Positions 1 to 8,401 are shown, counted from the stretch's first letter. The stretch is DNA of 47,825 nucleotides from Pseudomonadales bacterium (GCA_028281635.1 JANQJM010000087.1:1-47825), one strand, 5' to 3'. Program-made: numbers and translations. The notes: generated from the letters alone by a model not told the origin.

Positions 1-1710
1 TTTTTGCTTTGGACTTTTATGCTGGCAGGCTGGATGCTTTCGGTTGGCGTGTACAGCCGCAGTATGCCACTGGATTTTGTTGCCAGGGTGCTGGGTGTAT
101 TGGGCCTGCTCATTTTTTCCTACATTCTGTTTATGCTGGCAACGTCCAACCCTTTCGATCGAATCGTGCCATTGCCCCCAGCCGATGGAGCTGACCTGAA
201 TTCAGCCCTGCAAGACATAGGGTTTATATTGCATCCACCGACTCTTTATATGGGCTATGTGGGCTTCTCGGTAGTATTTGCCTTCGCGATTGCCGCTTTG
301 CTGAGCGGCCGGATGGACGCAGCCTGGGCTCGTTGGTCACGGCCCTGGGCTAATGTAGCCTGGGCGATTCTTACCATCGGTATTGCCCTCGGTAGCTGGT
401 GGGCTTACTACGAACTCGGTTGGGGAGGTTGGTGGGCCTGGGACCCGGTTGAGAATCCGCCACTGATAACCTGGCTATTCGGAACCGCTTTAATTCATTC
501 CTTGGCAGTTACAGAAAAACGCGGTGTGTTTAAAAGCTGGACGGTGTTGCTGGCAATACTGGCTTTCTCGGGAAGCTTGCTGGGTACGTTTATCACCCGT
601 TCCGGTCTGCTCACTTCCGTTCATGCCTTTGCCAGCGATCCGGATCGCGGCTTCTTTATTCTCGGTATCTTGGGCATTGCCATTGGTGGTTCGTTGCTGT
701 TGTACGCACTGCGAGCACCGCTGATGAAATCGGAGTTCGGCTTCGACCTGCTATCACGAGAAATGTTTCTGTTGGCCAACAATGTGATTCTGGTTGTTGC
801 GGCAGCGTCTGTGTTTCTTGGGACACTGTTCCCCATGGTGTATCAGGCATTAACAGATGATCTTATTTCCATTGGCCCGCCTTACTTTAACGCCATTTTT
901 GTCCCCTTGATGCTACTGCTAATTGCTTTCCTGGGTATTGGTCCGATAAGTCGCTGGAAAAAAACTTCAATCAGCTATCTGGTTTCCCAACTCAGCAAAG
1001 TTCTGGTCGCGAGTGTTGTCCTCGGAATAGTTTTGCCCTTGGTAGTGTTGCTGGGATTCTCCATCGCGGCGACCATCACCATGATATTCGCGCTCTGGAT
1101 TATCTTCGGAATCGGTAAAGACATTGTCGACAAAACCGCTAACAAAAAGACTTTTAGTGAAGGTCTTCGTGCATTGAGTTTTAGTTACTACGGCATGCAA
1201 ACAGCACATGCTGGTATTGCTGTGATGCTAATGGGAATCGCATTCACCAGTTACTTCAGCGCCGAAAGATCAGTTTTGTTGAACGAGGGCGATTCTGTTG
1301 AGTTGGGAGGCTATAACTTTACTCAAGTAGGCAGCTCCCGTATCAACGGCCCCAATTACATTGGTGACGAGGTAGTGATCAATGTAAGTCGTGATGGTGA
1401 GGCAATTATGCAATTGTTCCCGCAGCGGCGCCTCTATATTGCCAGTGGCACACCGTCAACGGAAATGGCTATCGATCCAGGTTTCCTGCGTGACTTGTTT
1501 GTGACCCTGGGTGAACAGAAAGAGGACGGTGCCTGGTCAATGACTATCTATGTCAAACCGTTTGTGCGCTGGATCTGGCTGGGTGCGATTTTCATGGCTT
1601 TTGGTGGCACTCTGGCTGCTGCAGATAAGCGCTATCGCCGACTAAGAGTCCGCGATAAAAAACCCAAGCAATCTTCGGCTGCCACCACGCAGCTCAATCC
1701 TGCTACTTAA
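1..1710 (+). CDS. ccmF: Cytochrome c maturation heme lyase subunit CcmF (5' end cut by window)
   Basis: CcmF is the integral-membrane core of the CcmF-CcmH heme lyase, which attaches heme from holo-CcmE to apocytochrome c in the periplasm. The reading frame is open at base 1, so the true start lies upstream. About 568 residues are visible against roughly 650 in the family, and about 80 residues are missing. The tryptophan-rich heme-handling WWD motif is at about 418-460 (WGGWWAWDPVEN), followed by the typical segment LLGTFITRSGLLTSVHAFASDP. Many hydrophobic helices follow, with a periplasmic region near the C-terminus and a last helix around 1570-1620. The motif continues as ENPPL where the E. 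coli protein has ENASF. ccmG starts 10 bases after the stop, which fits one ccm operon. The family assignment is secure. Confidence 0.97.
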   Translation, partial: FLLWTFMLAGWMLSVGVYSRSMPLDFVARVLGVLGLLIFSYILFMLATSNPFDRIVPLPPADGADLNSALQDIGFILHPPTLYMGYVGFSVVFAFAIAALLSGRMDAAWARWSRPWANVAWAILTIGIALGSWWAYYELGWGGWWAWDPVENPPLITWLFGTALIHSLAVTEKRGVFKSWTVLLAILAFSGSLLGTFITRSGLLTSVHAFASDPDRGFFILGILGIAIGGSLLLYALRAPLMKSEFGFDLLSREMFLLANNVILVVAAASVFLGTLFPMVYQALTDDLISIGPPYFNAIFVPLMLLLIAFLGIGPISRWKKTSISYLVSQLSKVLVASVVLGIVLPLVVLLGFSIAATITMIFALWIIFGIGKDIVDKTANKKTFSEGLRALSFSYYGMQTAHAGIAVMLMGIAFTSYFSAERSVLLNEGDSVELGGYNFTQVGSSRINGPNYIGDEVVINVSRDGEAIMQLFPQRRLYIASGTPSTEMAIDPGFLRDLFVTLGEQKEDGAWSMTIYVKPFVRWIWLGAIFMAFGGTLAAADKRYRRLRVRDKKPKQSSAATTQLNPAT

Positions 1711-1720
1711 GGAGATTTTC

Positions 1721-2257
1721 ATGAATCGCTTTAAGTACTTCATCCCGGTCGTTGCATTTCTTGCCCTGGCCGTCACGCTCTGGCGCGGCTTGTACCTCAA
1801 TCCCAAGGAATTGCCCTCGGTGCTTATCGACAAGCCCATGCCGGCCTTTGCGATGAATACTATCGACGGCGAAACTGTGAGCAACACAGATCTACCCGAC
1901 CAGATTTTCTTACTCAATGTCTGGGGCAGCTATTGCCTGCCTTGCCTGGTGGAGCATCCCACGTTGATGCGCCTGTCTGAAGAAGGTGACATTCCAGTGG
2001 TGGGTATCAATTACAAGGACAGAGATGATCTGGCGCTGGACTGGCTGGAGACCAACGGCAACCCGTTTTCTTATAGCATCTATGACGCCGAAGGTCGCTT
2101 AGGTATCGATCTGGGAGTGTATGGCGCGCCCGAAACTTATTTGGTTGATGCCAATGGGGTAATCCGATATCGCCATGTTGCAGTTCTGGATGAAACTGTT
2201 TGGGAGAACGACTTCGAACCGGCCATTGCCGAGTTGAAGGCGGAGACTCCCCAGTGA
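1721..2257 (+). CDS. ccmG: Thiol:disulfide interchange protein CcmG/DsbE
   Basis: This is the membrane-anchored periplasmic thioredoxin-like protein that reduces the heme-binding cysteines of apocytochrome c, or CcmH, before heme attachment. The 178 residues show an N-terminal anchor helix (about 6-22), a thioredoxin fold with the redox motif at C72-L-P-C75 (family members often have CPTC), and the cis-proline motif GVYGAPET at 132-139 that is diagnostic of CcmG. AAGGAG lies just before the ATG at 1721. It sits between ccmF and ccmH, and its TGA stop overlaps the GTG start of ccmH, suggesting translational coupling. Confidence 0.96.
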   Translation: MNRFKYFIPVVAFLALAVTLWRGLYLNPKELPSVLIDKPMPAFAMNTIDGETVSNTDLPDQIFLLNVWGSYCLPCLVEHPTLMRLSEEGDIPVVGINYKDRDDLALDWLETNGNPFSYSIYDAEGRLGIDLGVYGAPETYLVDANGVIRYRHVAVLDETVWENDFEPAIAELKAETPQ

Positions 2258-2760
2258 CATCACTCTTTGATCTTCGCGTGCCTCAACGTATCGTATTTTG
2301 CGTTGCGACTTGTTGCCTCCTGACTCTGCTCATCGTCTCTGAGAGCTTGGCGCAGGTAGACACTTTCGAGTTCGACACCATCGAACAACAGCAACGCTTT
2401 CGCCAGCTTTCCAATGAACTGCGCTGCCCGCAGTGTCAAAACGCCAATCTGACAGGCTCCACAGGCGGTATTGCCGAAGATCTGCGCCGGGAAGTTCATC
2501 GCATGATCATGGAAGGGATGACTAACGAAGAAATCGAGCAGTTTATGTTCGAGCGCTATGGTGATTTCATTTTCTACCGACCACGGTTGCGTGCAGAGAC
2601 AATCCTGCTATGGTTCGGCCCACTTATCTTTCTCATCATTGGTGGGTTTGTCGCCTATTCGATTTCCCGTCGCGCCAGTAATGTACCGGATGCTGATATC
2701 GAGTTGGATTCTTCGCAACAGGCCCGACTCAAGGAAATCCTGGGACCCGACCAGTCCTAG
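2254..2760 (+). CDS. ccmH: Cytochrome c maturation protein CcmH (CcmH/CcmL/NrfF family)
   Basis: CcmH is a membrane-anchored thiol-oxidoreductase of the heme lyase complex that handles the CXXCH thiols of apocytochrome c. I choose GTG 2254, which overlaps the ccmG stop, because it gives a normal signal-like segment at 12-33 and a mature protein beginning near QVDTFEF. The frame is open further upstream, but only inside ccmG. The signature LRCPQC (C58, C61) is followed by QNANL, and the region RYGDFIFYRP matches the family. A transmembrane helix spans about 116-137 and a short cytoplasmic tail ends the protein. The length of 168 residues is typical of the short CcmH form, with the TPR part encoded separately as ccmI downstream. 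Confidence 0.95.
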   Translation: MTSLFDLRVPQRIVFCVATCCLLTLLIVSESLAQVDTFEFDTIEQQQRFRQLSNELRCPQCQNANLTGSTGGIAEDLRREVHRMIMEGMTNEEIEQFMFERYGDFIFYRPRLRAETILLWFGPLIFLIIGGFVAYSISRRASNVPDADIELDSSQQARLKEILGPDQS

Positions 2761-2778
2761 TCTAATCGGGTAAACCCT

Positions 2779-4065
2779 TTGTTCTGGATATACACAATCC
2801 CACTCTTCCTGCTGGCAGCTCTGTTTGTGTTAGTACCGTTATGGCGCCGGACTCAAACAGAGACTGAAAGTTCTGAGGAACTCCGCAAGAGCGCTAACAT
2901 CGCTCTGTTTCAGGAGCGTAGTGATGAATTCGAAGCAGAGCTCTCTGCTGGCAACATCGATCAACAACAGTTCGATAGCTTGCTGAGTGAGTTACAACAA
3001 AATTTGCTGACCGATGTGCAGGCGGATGAATCGAGTCAGGGCGCTGCGAATGCAGGAAAACCGGACAGGCGTAAAAAAAGCAAGGCAGCTATGTCAGAGG
3101 ACTCAAGCCGCAAACGATTCGGCAAGAGTTTTATTGTACCGTTGGCAATGGTGCTTTTGATTCCCCTGCTAGCTTATCCCCTCTATAACCAATGGGGTTA
3201 TATCGATGATGTGCAGGTCATGGATCTTTTTCAAGCAACGGTCGATAACGAAGGGGATCCTGAAGAGGCGCAGCGATTGATAGTGAGTATCGGTCAGTAC
3301 GCCCAGGACAATCCGGACATGCCCTGGCCTTTCTATTTTCTCGGAGAAAACTTTGCTGCTCTCGGTTTGTTTGAAGAAGCGCAGATATCCTATACAAGGG
3401 CAGCCGAGTTGCTTGAGCCCACGGCAGAAAAAGCGCTGGTACTGGGCCGCGTCGCCACCTTTATGTATGTGAATTCTGATTTTCAGATAACACCAGAAGT
3501 GCAACTGGTCATCGATGAAGCGCAAGAAATAAACCCCAATGAAATTTCACTATTGCAGTTACTCGCAGCGGATGCAGAGCAGCGTCAGGATTGGGAAGTC
3601 GCGATTAGCAATTGGCGTCTGTTAATCCAGGCCAGTCCCAATTCGGAAATGGCTCAGGACTTGAGACTGCGCATCTCTGTGGCACAACGGCAGTTAGCTT
3701 CTGAATCAGGGGAGTTGGAAGGGCCTGTCCTGGAAGTGCAGGTGTCTCTGGCAGAGGGTTTGGAATTGGATCCTGGACTTCGGGTATTTGTTGCCGCACG
3801 TAACGCTGAAAGAGAAGGCATGCCGCCCCTGGCAGCTATGGACACCACAGTTTCCGAGTTACCAACTACAATTCAGCTGGATAACTTGAGTGCGGTTGGG
3901 CCGTTTAACCTGTCTTCGGCGGATTCGGTTTATGTTTCTGCACTGGTGTCTTTTGCAGGTATTGCAACACCCAGCTCTGGAGACTATCGTGTCTTGTCGG
4001 ATAGCTTTGAACACAATGGTGAGAGCGTCTCAGTCGAGCTGATAATTAGCGAGCAAATTCCCTGA
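2779..4065 (+). CDS. ccmI: Cytochrome c maturation TPR protein CcmI
   Basis: CcmI is the apocytochrome c chaperone of the System I heme lyase. It holds the C-terminus of apocytochrome c and presents it to CcmF/CcmH. The 428-residue product has an N-terminal helix (about 3-22), a cytoplasmic linker rich in Glu, Gln and Ser (30-110), a second helix near 117-137, then a periplasmic TPR region (about 140-310, including EEAQISYTRAAELLEP) and a C-terminal beta-rich domain. The start is a TTG with only a weak ribosome site. It is preferred because it puts the first helix at the N-terminus, as in the family. It begins 18 bases after ccmH and is the last ccm gene. Confidence 0.9.
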   Translation: MFWIYTIPLFLLAALFVLVPLWRRTQTETESSEELRKSANIALFQERSDEFEAELSAGNIDQQQFDSLLSELQQNLLTDVQADESSQGAANAGKPDRRKKSKAAMSEDSSRKRFGKSFIVPLAMVLLIPLLAYPLYNQWGYIDDVQVMDLFQATVDNEGDPEEAQRLIVSIGQYAQDNPDMPWPFYFLGENFAALGLFEEAQISYTRAAELLEPTAEKALVLGRVATFMYVNSDFQITPEVQLVIDEAQEINPNEISLLQLLAADAEQRQDWEVAISNWRLLIQASPNSEMAQDLRLRISVAQRQLASESGELEGPVLEVQVSLAEGLELDPGLRVFVAARNAEREGMPPLAAMDTTVSELPTTIQLDNLSAVGPFNLSSADSVYVSALVSFAGIATPSSGDYRVLSDSFEHNGESVSVELIISEQIP

Positions 4066-4080
4066 CTTCCTGCTCGCCTC

Positions 4081-4701
4081 ATGTACTGGACCGAATTTCT
4101 TACCATCGCTATTGCCCACCTGTTCGCGGTAGCTTCCCCGGGCCCTGACTTTGTCATCGTAACTCGCCAAAGTGTGACAGGTGGTACCCGTCTTGGAGTC
4201 TGGACCAGTCTCGGCGTTGGTGCTGGAATCCTGGTACACGTTAGCTACTGCATTCTCGGCGTAGCAATTCTGCTTTCGCAATCAGAAACGCTGTTTAACG
4301 CGATGAAATACATCGCCGCCGCATACCTGTGTTATCTGGGCTTGCAATCAATTCGTACGTCGTTTCATCAGCTAGCTTCCCCAGAGAATGGGTCAGCGGT
4401 GAGAACCTCTTTCAAACAAGCCTTCTGGTCGGGGTTTCTTACCAATGGCCTGAACCCGAAAGCTACGCTGTTTTTCCTGGCACTGTTCACTGTCGTGATC
4501 GATATCAATACCCCCACTTTTATTCAGGTTATGTATGGTATTTATCTTGCTATCGCAACATTCGTATGGTTTGCCTTTCTTTCCACTATTCTAGGGAAGC
4601 CGAATGTCAGACAATTCATGTTGCGAGCAGGGCCTTGGTTCGAACGGGGGATGGGAATTGTACTCATATTGCTGGCGGTACAGATCGTACTTTTTGCTTA
4701 G
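4081..4701 (+). CDS. LysE/RhtB family amino-acid exporter
   Basis: This is a small inner-membrane transporter of the LysE/RhtB superfamily, whose members export amino acids or homoserine lactone-type metabolites. The 206-residue protein has the family start, with the motif ASPGPDFVIVTRQS at about 18-31, followed by a glycine-rich helix (LGVWTSLGVGAGILVH), the conserved LCYLGLQSIR segment and the GFLTNGLNPKATLFF motif in the fourth helix. Five or six transmembrane helices are apparent. It starts 15 bases after ccmI without a clear Shine-Dalgarno sequence, so it may be read from the ccm transcript. The substrate cannot be read from sequence. Confidence 0.88.
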   Translation: MYWTEFLTIAIAHLFAVASPGPDFVIVTRQSVTGGTRLGVWTSLGVGAGILVHVSYCILGVAILLSQSETLFNAMKYIAAAYLCYLGLQSIRTSFHQLASPENGSAVRTSFKQAFWSGFLTNGLNPKATLFFLALFTVVIDINTPTFIQVMYGIYLAIATFVWFAFLSTILGKPNVRQFMLRAGPWFERGMGIVLILLAVQIVLFA

Positions 4702-4759
4702 TCCGCCTCACGGGTCTGCACTGGCGCTTGATTCTACGGTATAGTACTGGTCGGAGTTA

Positions 4760-5770
4760 ATGATGACTGAATCTGCATTACCAGATGTCCTAATCGATAA
4801 GTTTGATCGCCGTATCGACTATATTCGTCTGTCGGTAACCGATCGTTGCGATTTTCGTTGTGTGTATTGCATGACGGAAGACATGACCTTCCTACCTCGC
4901 ACGCAGATTCTGTCACTGGAAGAATTGTTTAGAGTCGCTAAAGCCTTTACTGAATTAGGGGTGCGCAAGATTAGATTGACCGGTGGCGAGCCGATGGTCA
5001 GGACTGATGTCATGTCACTGATCGAGAAGCTTGGCAAGTTACCAGGACTTGAAGAGTTGTTGCTTACTACGAATGGTGCACAACTTGACAAGTACGCAGC
5101 CCCGTTACGTAAAGCGGGAGTGAATCGTATCAACATCAGTATTGATAGTCTGGATGCGGAACGCTTCAAGCGCATCTCCCGAGTAGGAAAACTAGAAAAG
5201 GTTTTGCAGGGTATCGATGCTGCTATCGCTCAGCAGTTCGATCGTATTCGCCTCAATTCGGTAATCATGCGTGGCTACAACGAAGATGAGGTATTGGCCC
5301 TGACCGACTACGCACTGGAGCGTGGAGTCGATATCGCATTTATCGAAGAGATGCCTTTAGGTGAAGCTTCTGATCATAATCGTGTGGACACCACCTGCAG
5401 CAACGCCTGGGTGCGTGAAGAGATTGAAAAGAAATACCAGCTGGTAAATAGTGCTTCCAGAACTGCTGGTCCATCACGATACGCACAAGTGGTCGACAGC
5501 AAGAGTCGCATTGGATTCATCTCTCCTGTAACCCACAATTTTTGTGCGGACTGCAATCGCGTGCGTATTACCGTTGAAGGCAGATTGCTCCTCTGTCTGG
5601 GCAACGAACACTCCATTGATCTCAGAGCTATCTTGCGGGATGAGAGCCAAACTGACGACGACCTCAAGCGCGCCATTGTGGCGTCCATGGATATAAAGCC
5701 GGAACGGCACTACTTCTATGATAAAGATCATGCCCAACCTGTTCGCCTGATGAATATGACTGGCGGATAA
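4760..5770 (+). CDS. moaA: GTP 3',8-cyclase MoaA (molybdenum cofactor biosynthesis)
   Basis: MoaA is a radical SAM enzyme that converts GTP to 3',8-cyclo-7,8-dihydro-GTP, the first step to molybdopterin. The N-terminal SAM cluster is formed by C30, C34 and C37 (CDFRCVYC), with the SAM-binding GGEP at about 75-78. The second, substrate-binding cluster uses C262, C265 and C279. The protein ends in Gly-Gly, the conserved C-terminal tail needed for catalysis. Two ATGs lie in frame at 4760 and 4763. GGAG at 4754-4757 gives better spacing for 4763, so the start may be one codon later. moaB follows after 7 bases. The 336-residue length is normal and no key residue is missing. Confidence 0.97.
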   Translation: MMTESALPDVLIDKFDRRIDYIRLSVTDRCDFRCVYCMTEDMTFLPRTQILSLEELFRVAKAFTELGVRKIRLTGGEPMVRTDVMSLIEKLGKLPGLEELLLTTNGAQLDKYAAPLRKAGVNRINISIDSLDAERFKRISRVGKLEKVLQGIDAAIAQQFDRIRLNSVIMRGYNEDEVLALTDYALERGVDIAFIEEMPLGEASDHNRVDTTCSNAWVREEIEKKYQLVNSASRTAGPSRYAQVVDSKSRIGFISPVTHNFCADCNRVRITVEGRLLLCLGNEHSIDLRAILRDESQTDDDLKRAIVASMDIKPERHYFYDKDHAQPVRLMNMTGG

Positions 5771-5777
5771 CAGTGAC

Positions 5778-6275
5778 ATGAGCGCAGCCACTTCGCTTTC
5801 ATTGGCGGTAATTACAGTTTCAGATACCAGAACCGAGGAGACAGACAAATCTGGTCCAGTTCTGGTCGAATGCCTGCAGCAGGCCGGACACAAACTGTAC
5901 AGCAAGGGAATTGTGAAGGACGATGTGTATCAATTGCGGGCCGCAGCCTCATCTCTCATTGCTGACCCCGACGTTCAGGGCATCTTAATGACTGGTGGCA
6001 CGGGCTTCACGGAGCGCGACAACACCCTTACTGCAATACAACCCTTGCTGGATGATGTCATCGAAGGCTTTGGTGAGTTGTTCCGGCAGCTATCCTACGA
6101 AGAGATTGGCACTTCAACGATTCAATCCAGAGCTTTCGCTGGGCTTGCTAATAACACCATCGTTTTTTGTGTGCCTGGTTCACCGGGCGCATGCCGCACA
6201 GCCTGGGACAGAATCATTGCCCAGCAACTGGACAGTGCCCATAAACCCTGCAATTTCGTCGACAAGATCAGCTAG
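5778..6275 (+). CDS. moaB: Molybdopterin adenylyltransferase-like protein MoaB
   Basis: This belongs to the MogA/MoaB family, which adenylylates molybdopterin before metal insertion, although in some bacteria MoaB is inactive and MogA does the work. The 165 residues contain the family elements VITVSDTR near the N-terminus, the MPT/nucleotide loop TGGTGFTERDNT at about 72-83, and the PGSPGA turn near residue 136. It directly follows moaA, so the pair forms a short cofactor operon. Other cofactor genes (moaC, moaD, moaE, moeA) are not in this window. The MoaB label rather than MogA rests on size and the moaA context. Confidence 0.93.
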   Translation: MSAATSLSLAVITVSDTRTEETDKSGPVLVECLQQAGHKLYSKGIVKDDVYQLRAAASSLIADPDVQGILMTGGTGFTERDNTLTAIQPLLDDVIEGFGELFRQLSYEEIGTSTIQSRAFAGLANNTIVFCVPGSPGACRTAWDRIIAQQLDSAHKPCNFVDKIS

Positions 6276-6403
6276 GCTGGCAGGTTGTTTCAACAGTTAA
6301 CGGGATCAACGCTTTACCGAGTGGCCTAGTACTAGTTCTGTTGTTGTAACGACTGGAGAGCCGGGAAGGGGATGCTGTAGGTTTTCACCAAGCCAGAAAG
6401 AGA

Positions 6404-6438
6404 AACGCCAGCTTGGGATAAATTCTCAAGCTGGCGTT
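6404..6438 (-). terminator. Rho-independent terminator for the small minus-strand transcript
   Basis: A perfect 12-bp inverted repeat (6404-6415 with 6427-6438) encloses an 11-nt loop. Read on the minus strand it is followed by TTTCTCTTTC. On the plus strand no T tract follows, so it most likely ends the 37-codon peptide transcript rather than moaAB. Confidence 0.75.
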
Positions 6439-6473
6439 CACTGACCTGTTGGTCTATTAGAAAGGCTAAACAT
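6438..6473 (-). CDS. Possible 11-codon ORF behind the small membrane peptide
   Basis: On the minus strand AAAGGAGG stands five bases before an ATG at 6473. The frame reads MFSLSNRPTGQ and stops at TGA 6438-6440, exactly at the base of the terminator stem. This is one of the strongest ribosome-binding sites in the window, yet the product is only 11 residues. It may be a real micropeptide, a regulatory peptide, or chance. It lies 21 bases after the stop codon of the 37-codon ORF and would share its transcript. No family is recognised. Confidence 0.3.
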   Translation of the reverse strand: MFSLSNRPTGQ

Positions 6474-6493
6474 AAAGCCTCCTTTATGGTGTT

Positions 6494-6607
6494 TTACACG
6501 GCTGCATAGACAATCGCGGCAGGTACTGCAAGGGCTACGACAACCAATGCAATGCTGACGACAATCGCTTCTACGACTGGCCGAGCTTTTTTAAGTGCCT
6601 TACTCAT
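6494..6607 (-). CDS. Small single-pass membrane peptide of unknown function (37 aa)
   Basis: This is a short gene in the long gap between moaB and xthA. AAGGAG is followed by six bases and an ATG at 6607. The frame is also open further upstream, but this start has the ribosome site. The 37-residue product has a basic N-terminus (MSKALKKARP) followed by about 24 hydrophobic residues rich in Val, Ala and Ile, giving one membrane helix that could also act as a signal anchor. It has its own possible promoter upstream and a clear terminator downstream, so it looks like an independent transcription unit. I recognise no family. Small toxic or regulatory membrane peptides have this shape, but that is only a resemblance. 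Confidence 0.6.
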   Translation of the reverse strand: MSKALKKARPVVEAIVVSIALVVVALAVPAAIVYAAV

Positions 6608-6673
6608 TGTTTTCTCCTTAAATTCAATTGAGTGGTTAATAATTCCGGTTGTGATCTCCACAACACGGCGCGT

Positions 6674-6682
6674 ATAGTAACA
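6674..6682 (-). promoter_or_regulatory. Possible extended -10 promoter for the 37-aa peptide
   Basis: On the minus strand the sequence TGTTACTAT fits an extended -10 element (TGn followed by a TATAAT-like hexamer). It lies about 67 bases before the ATG at 6607. No good -35 hexamer is visible, which extended -10 promoters can tolerate. Confidence 0.35.
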
Positions 6683-6893
6683 CAATTCGTCCAGAAAGGT
6701 AACAAACTTGAGTATTAAAGCGCATTTGTAAAAGAAAGTAACAAACTCTCTAGTAATTCGGTAAAGCTAAACTAAAATCGTTATAAAACAATGACCTAAA
6801 GATCATTAATTGTTTCAAAGATGTCACAGCGGCTTCGAGATAGGCAGTTTAACTGCTTGAAAATCAATAACTAAAACTTCAAATAATCTAAGC

Positions 6894-6909
6894 TGTGACG
6901 AACATCACA
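6894..6909. promoter_or_regulatory. Perfect CRP/Vfr-type binding site
   Basis: TGTGACGAACATCACA matches the CRP consensus TGTGA-N6-TCACA at all ten conserved positions. Its centre is about 90 bases before the likely transcription start of xthA, if the TAGAAT at 6979-6984 is the -10 element. That is within the range of helical phases CRP can use. It could instead serve an unseen transcript in this gap. Confidence 0.6.
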
Positions 6910-7011
6910 TTCGTAACCTTGGGTAACACTCCCGCAATTGATGATTTTGGGACGGATGCATTAGCCATTAGCTCGGGCTAGAATTGCGCGCTTAATTTCG
7001 GAGAGGCTTCC

Positions 7012-7779
7012 ATGCGTATCATCACTTTCAATTGCAATGGCATTCGGGCAGCAGCCCGCAAGGGCTTTTTCGACTGGCTGCAAACCGTGCCTGCCGATGT
7101 CGTGTGCTTGCAGGAAACCAAGGCGCAGATTGATCAGCTCAGCGATCCGGTCTTTCACCCGGAGCAGTATCAGTGTTTCTACTTCGATGCGGAGAAGAAG
7201 GGTTATGCGGGCACGGCCATCTATTTGAGACAGGAACCCAAAAAGCTTAGCCGTGGTCTGGGTTTCGAACTGGCGGATACGGAAGGTCGCTATATTCAAG
7301 CCGATTATGACGGGCTCAGCGTGGCGTCGCTGTACTTGCCGTCCGGCTCAGCGGGTCCTGAGCGACAAGAACGTAAGTTCGCTTTCATGGACCAGTTTAT
7401 GGAGCACATGCGGTCCCTGCGCAGAAAGCGCCGCGAGTTCATCATTTGTGCGGACTGGAATATCTGCCACAAGGAAATCGATCTGAAGAACTGGCGTTCT
7501 AATCAGAAGAACTCAGGCTTTCTTCCCGAAGAGCGACAGTGGCTGGATACGCTCTATGATGAAGTGGGTTACATCGATGCATTTAGGGTAGTAAACCAGG
7601 AACCGGAGCAGTATTCCTGGTGGTCGAACCGAGGCCAGGCCAGAGCCAACAACGTGGGGTGGCGCCTGGACTACCATGTAGTGACGCCGGGCTTGAAAGA
7701 AAAAATAAAATCCGCTGAAATCTACACCGAAGAAAACTTCTCCGACCATGCACCGGTGATAATTGATTATGAATTGTAG
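7012..7779 (+). CDS. xthA: Exodeoxyribonuclease III
   Basis: This is the Mg-dependent exonuclease III / AP endonuclease of base excision repair. It cuts at abasic sites and trims 3' blocking groups. The 255-residue protein has the endonuclease-exonuclease-phosphatase fold with FNCNGIRAA at the N-terminus, the metal-binding Glu in LQETK (E35), the ADWNI motif in the middle, GWRLDY (about 217-222) and the catalytic SDHAPV near the end (244-249). All catalytic elements are present. GGAG precedes the ATG by seven bases. The cyclophilin gene behind it starts inside its last codons. A perfect CRP-type site lies upstream. It could be called exoA, since both names are used for this enzyme. Confidence 0.96.
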   Translation: MRIITFNCNGIRAAARKGFFDWLQTVPADVVCLQETKAQIDQLSDPVFHPEQYQCFYFDAEKKGYAGTAIYLRQEPKKLSRGLGFELADTEGRYIQADYDGLSVASLYLPSGSAGPERQERKFAFMDQFMEHMRSLRRKRREFIICADWNICHKEIDLKNWRSNQKNSGFLPEERQWLDTLYDEVGYIDAFRVVNQEPEQYSWWSNRGQARANNVGWRLDYHVVTPGLKEKIKSAEIYTEENFSDHAPVIIDYEL

Positions 7780-8401
7780 ATTAAGCGAACTAGCGAACGG
7801 ATATCTCCAGCAACTTAGGCTGTTGCTCATCCCCGTATTGCTGTTCGCTGCAAACACCGCCTTCGCACAGCCTCTGATTGCCGTGATCGATACCTCCAAG
7901 GGTGTCATGCGTGCCGAACTCAATGATCGCGCCGCACCAACTTCGGTGGCTAACTTCGTGAACCTCGCCATGCGTGGTTATTACGATGGCTTGACATTCC
8001 ATCGTGTGGAAAGAAACTTTATGGCTCAAGGTGGTGATCCCAGAGGGGATGGCACCGGGGGACCTGGCTATCGCTTTGCTGGAGAAATTATTCTGAAACA
8101 CAACCAGCAGGGCATACTGTCCATGGCAAATTCAGGGCCAGGTACCGATGGGAGTCAGTTTTTCATCACTCACCTGGCAACGCCACATCTGGATGGTTTG
8201 CATTCGGTTTTTGGCAGAGTGAGGCAAGGTGCACAGGTGGTCCTGCAAATCCGCCGCCGCGATGTGATTAACAGCATCACCATCGAGGGAGATCCGTCCA
8301 ATTTATTTCGGCGCAAGGCTGAACAATTGGCTGAATGGAATCAGGTGCTGGATCAGAATTTTCCCGAACTCAAACCAGCGTTTGTGCCTGCAGATTTATA
8401 A
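7769..8401 (+). CDS. Periplasmic peptidyl-prolyl cis-trans isomerase, cyclophilin type
   Basis: This is a cyclophilin that catalyses proline isomerisation during folding of exported proteins. From ATG 7769 the protein has 210 residues, with a signal peptide ending near AFA-QP (33/34). TTG 7763 would add two residues. Cyclophilin core motifs are visible: [31 protein letters not shown] and [12 protein letters not shown]. The first contains the catalytic arginine. The gene overlaps the end of xthA by 11 bases and converges on yciI. The two stop codons share the palindrome TTATAA at 8396-8401. A second exported cyclophilin is encoded at 32900-33460. Confidence 0.92.
   Translation: MNCRLSELANGYLQQLRLLLIPVLLFAANTAFAQPLIAVIDTSKGVMRAELNDRAAPTSVANFVNLAMRGYYDGLTFHRVERNFMAQGGDPRGDGTGGPGYRFAGEIILKHNQQGILSMANSGPGTDGSQFFITHLATPHLDGLHSVFGRVRQGAQVVLQIRRRDVINSITIEGDPSNLFRRKAEQLAEWNQVLDQNFPELKPAFVPADL

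Larger units (their letters stand above)
6608..7011. other. AT-rich non-coding region between divergent small gene and xthA
   Basis: About 400 bases lie between the start of the 37-codon peptide and xthA without a convincing ORF. The stretch is clearly more AT-rich than its neighbours from about 6690 to 6890. It contains two near-copies of GTAACAAACT (around 6700 and 6738), a 7-bp inverted repeat (6786-6792 with 6809-6815), a palindrome GCAGTTTAACTGC near 6845, a perfect CRP-type site, and a -10-like TAGAAT at 6979-6984 before xthA. A small RNA could be hidden here, but no terminator on the plus strand supports one. Confidence 0.5.

Noticed and set aside
6786-6815. Operator or sRNA at the 7-bp inverted repeat in the AT-rich gap
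   Set aside because: AT-only arms of this size arise easily by chance in such sequence and no promoter or terminator supports it.
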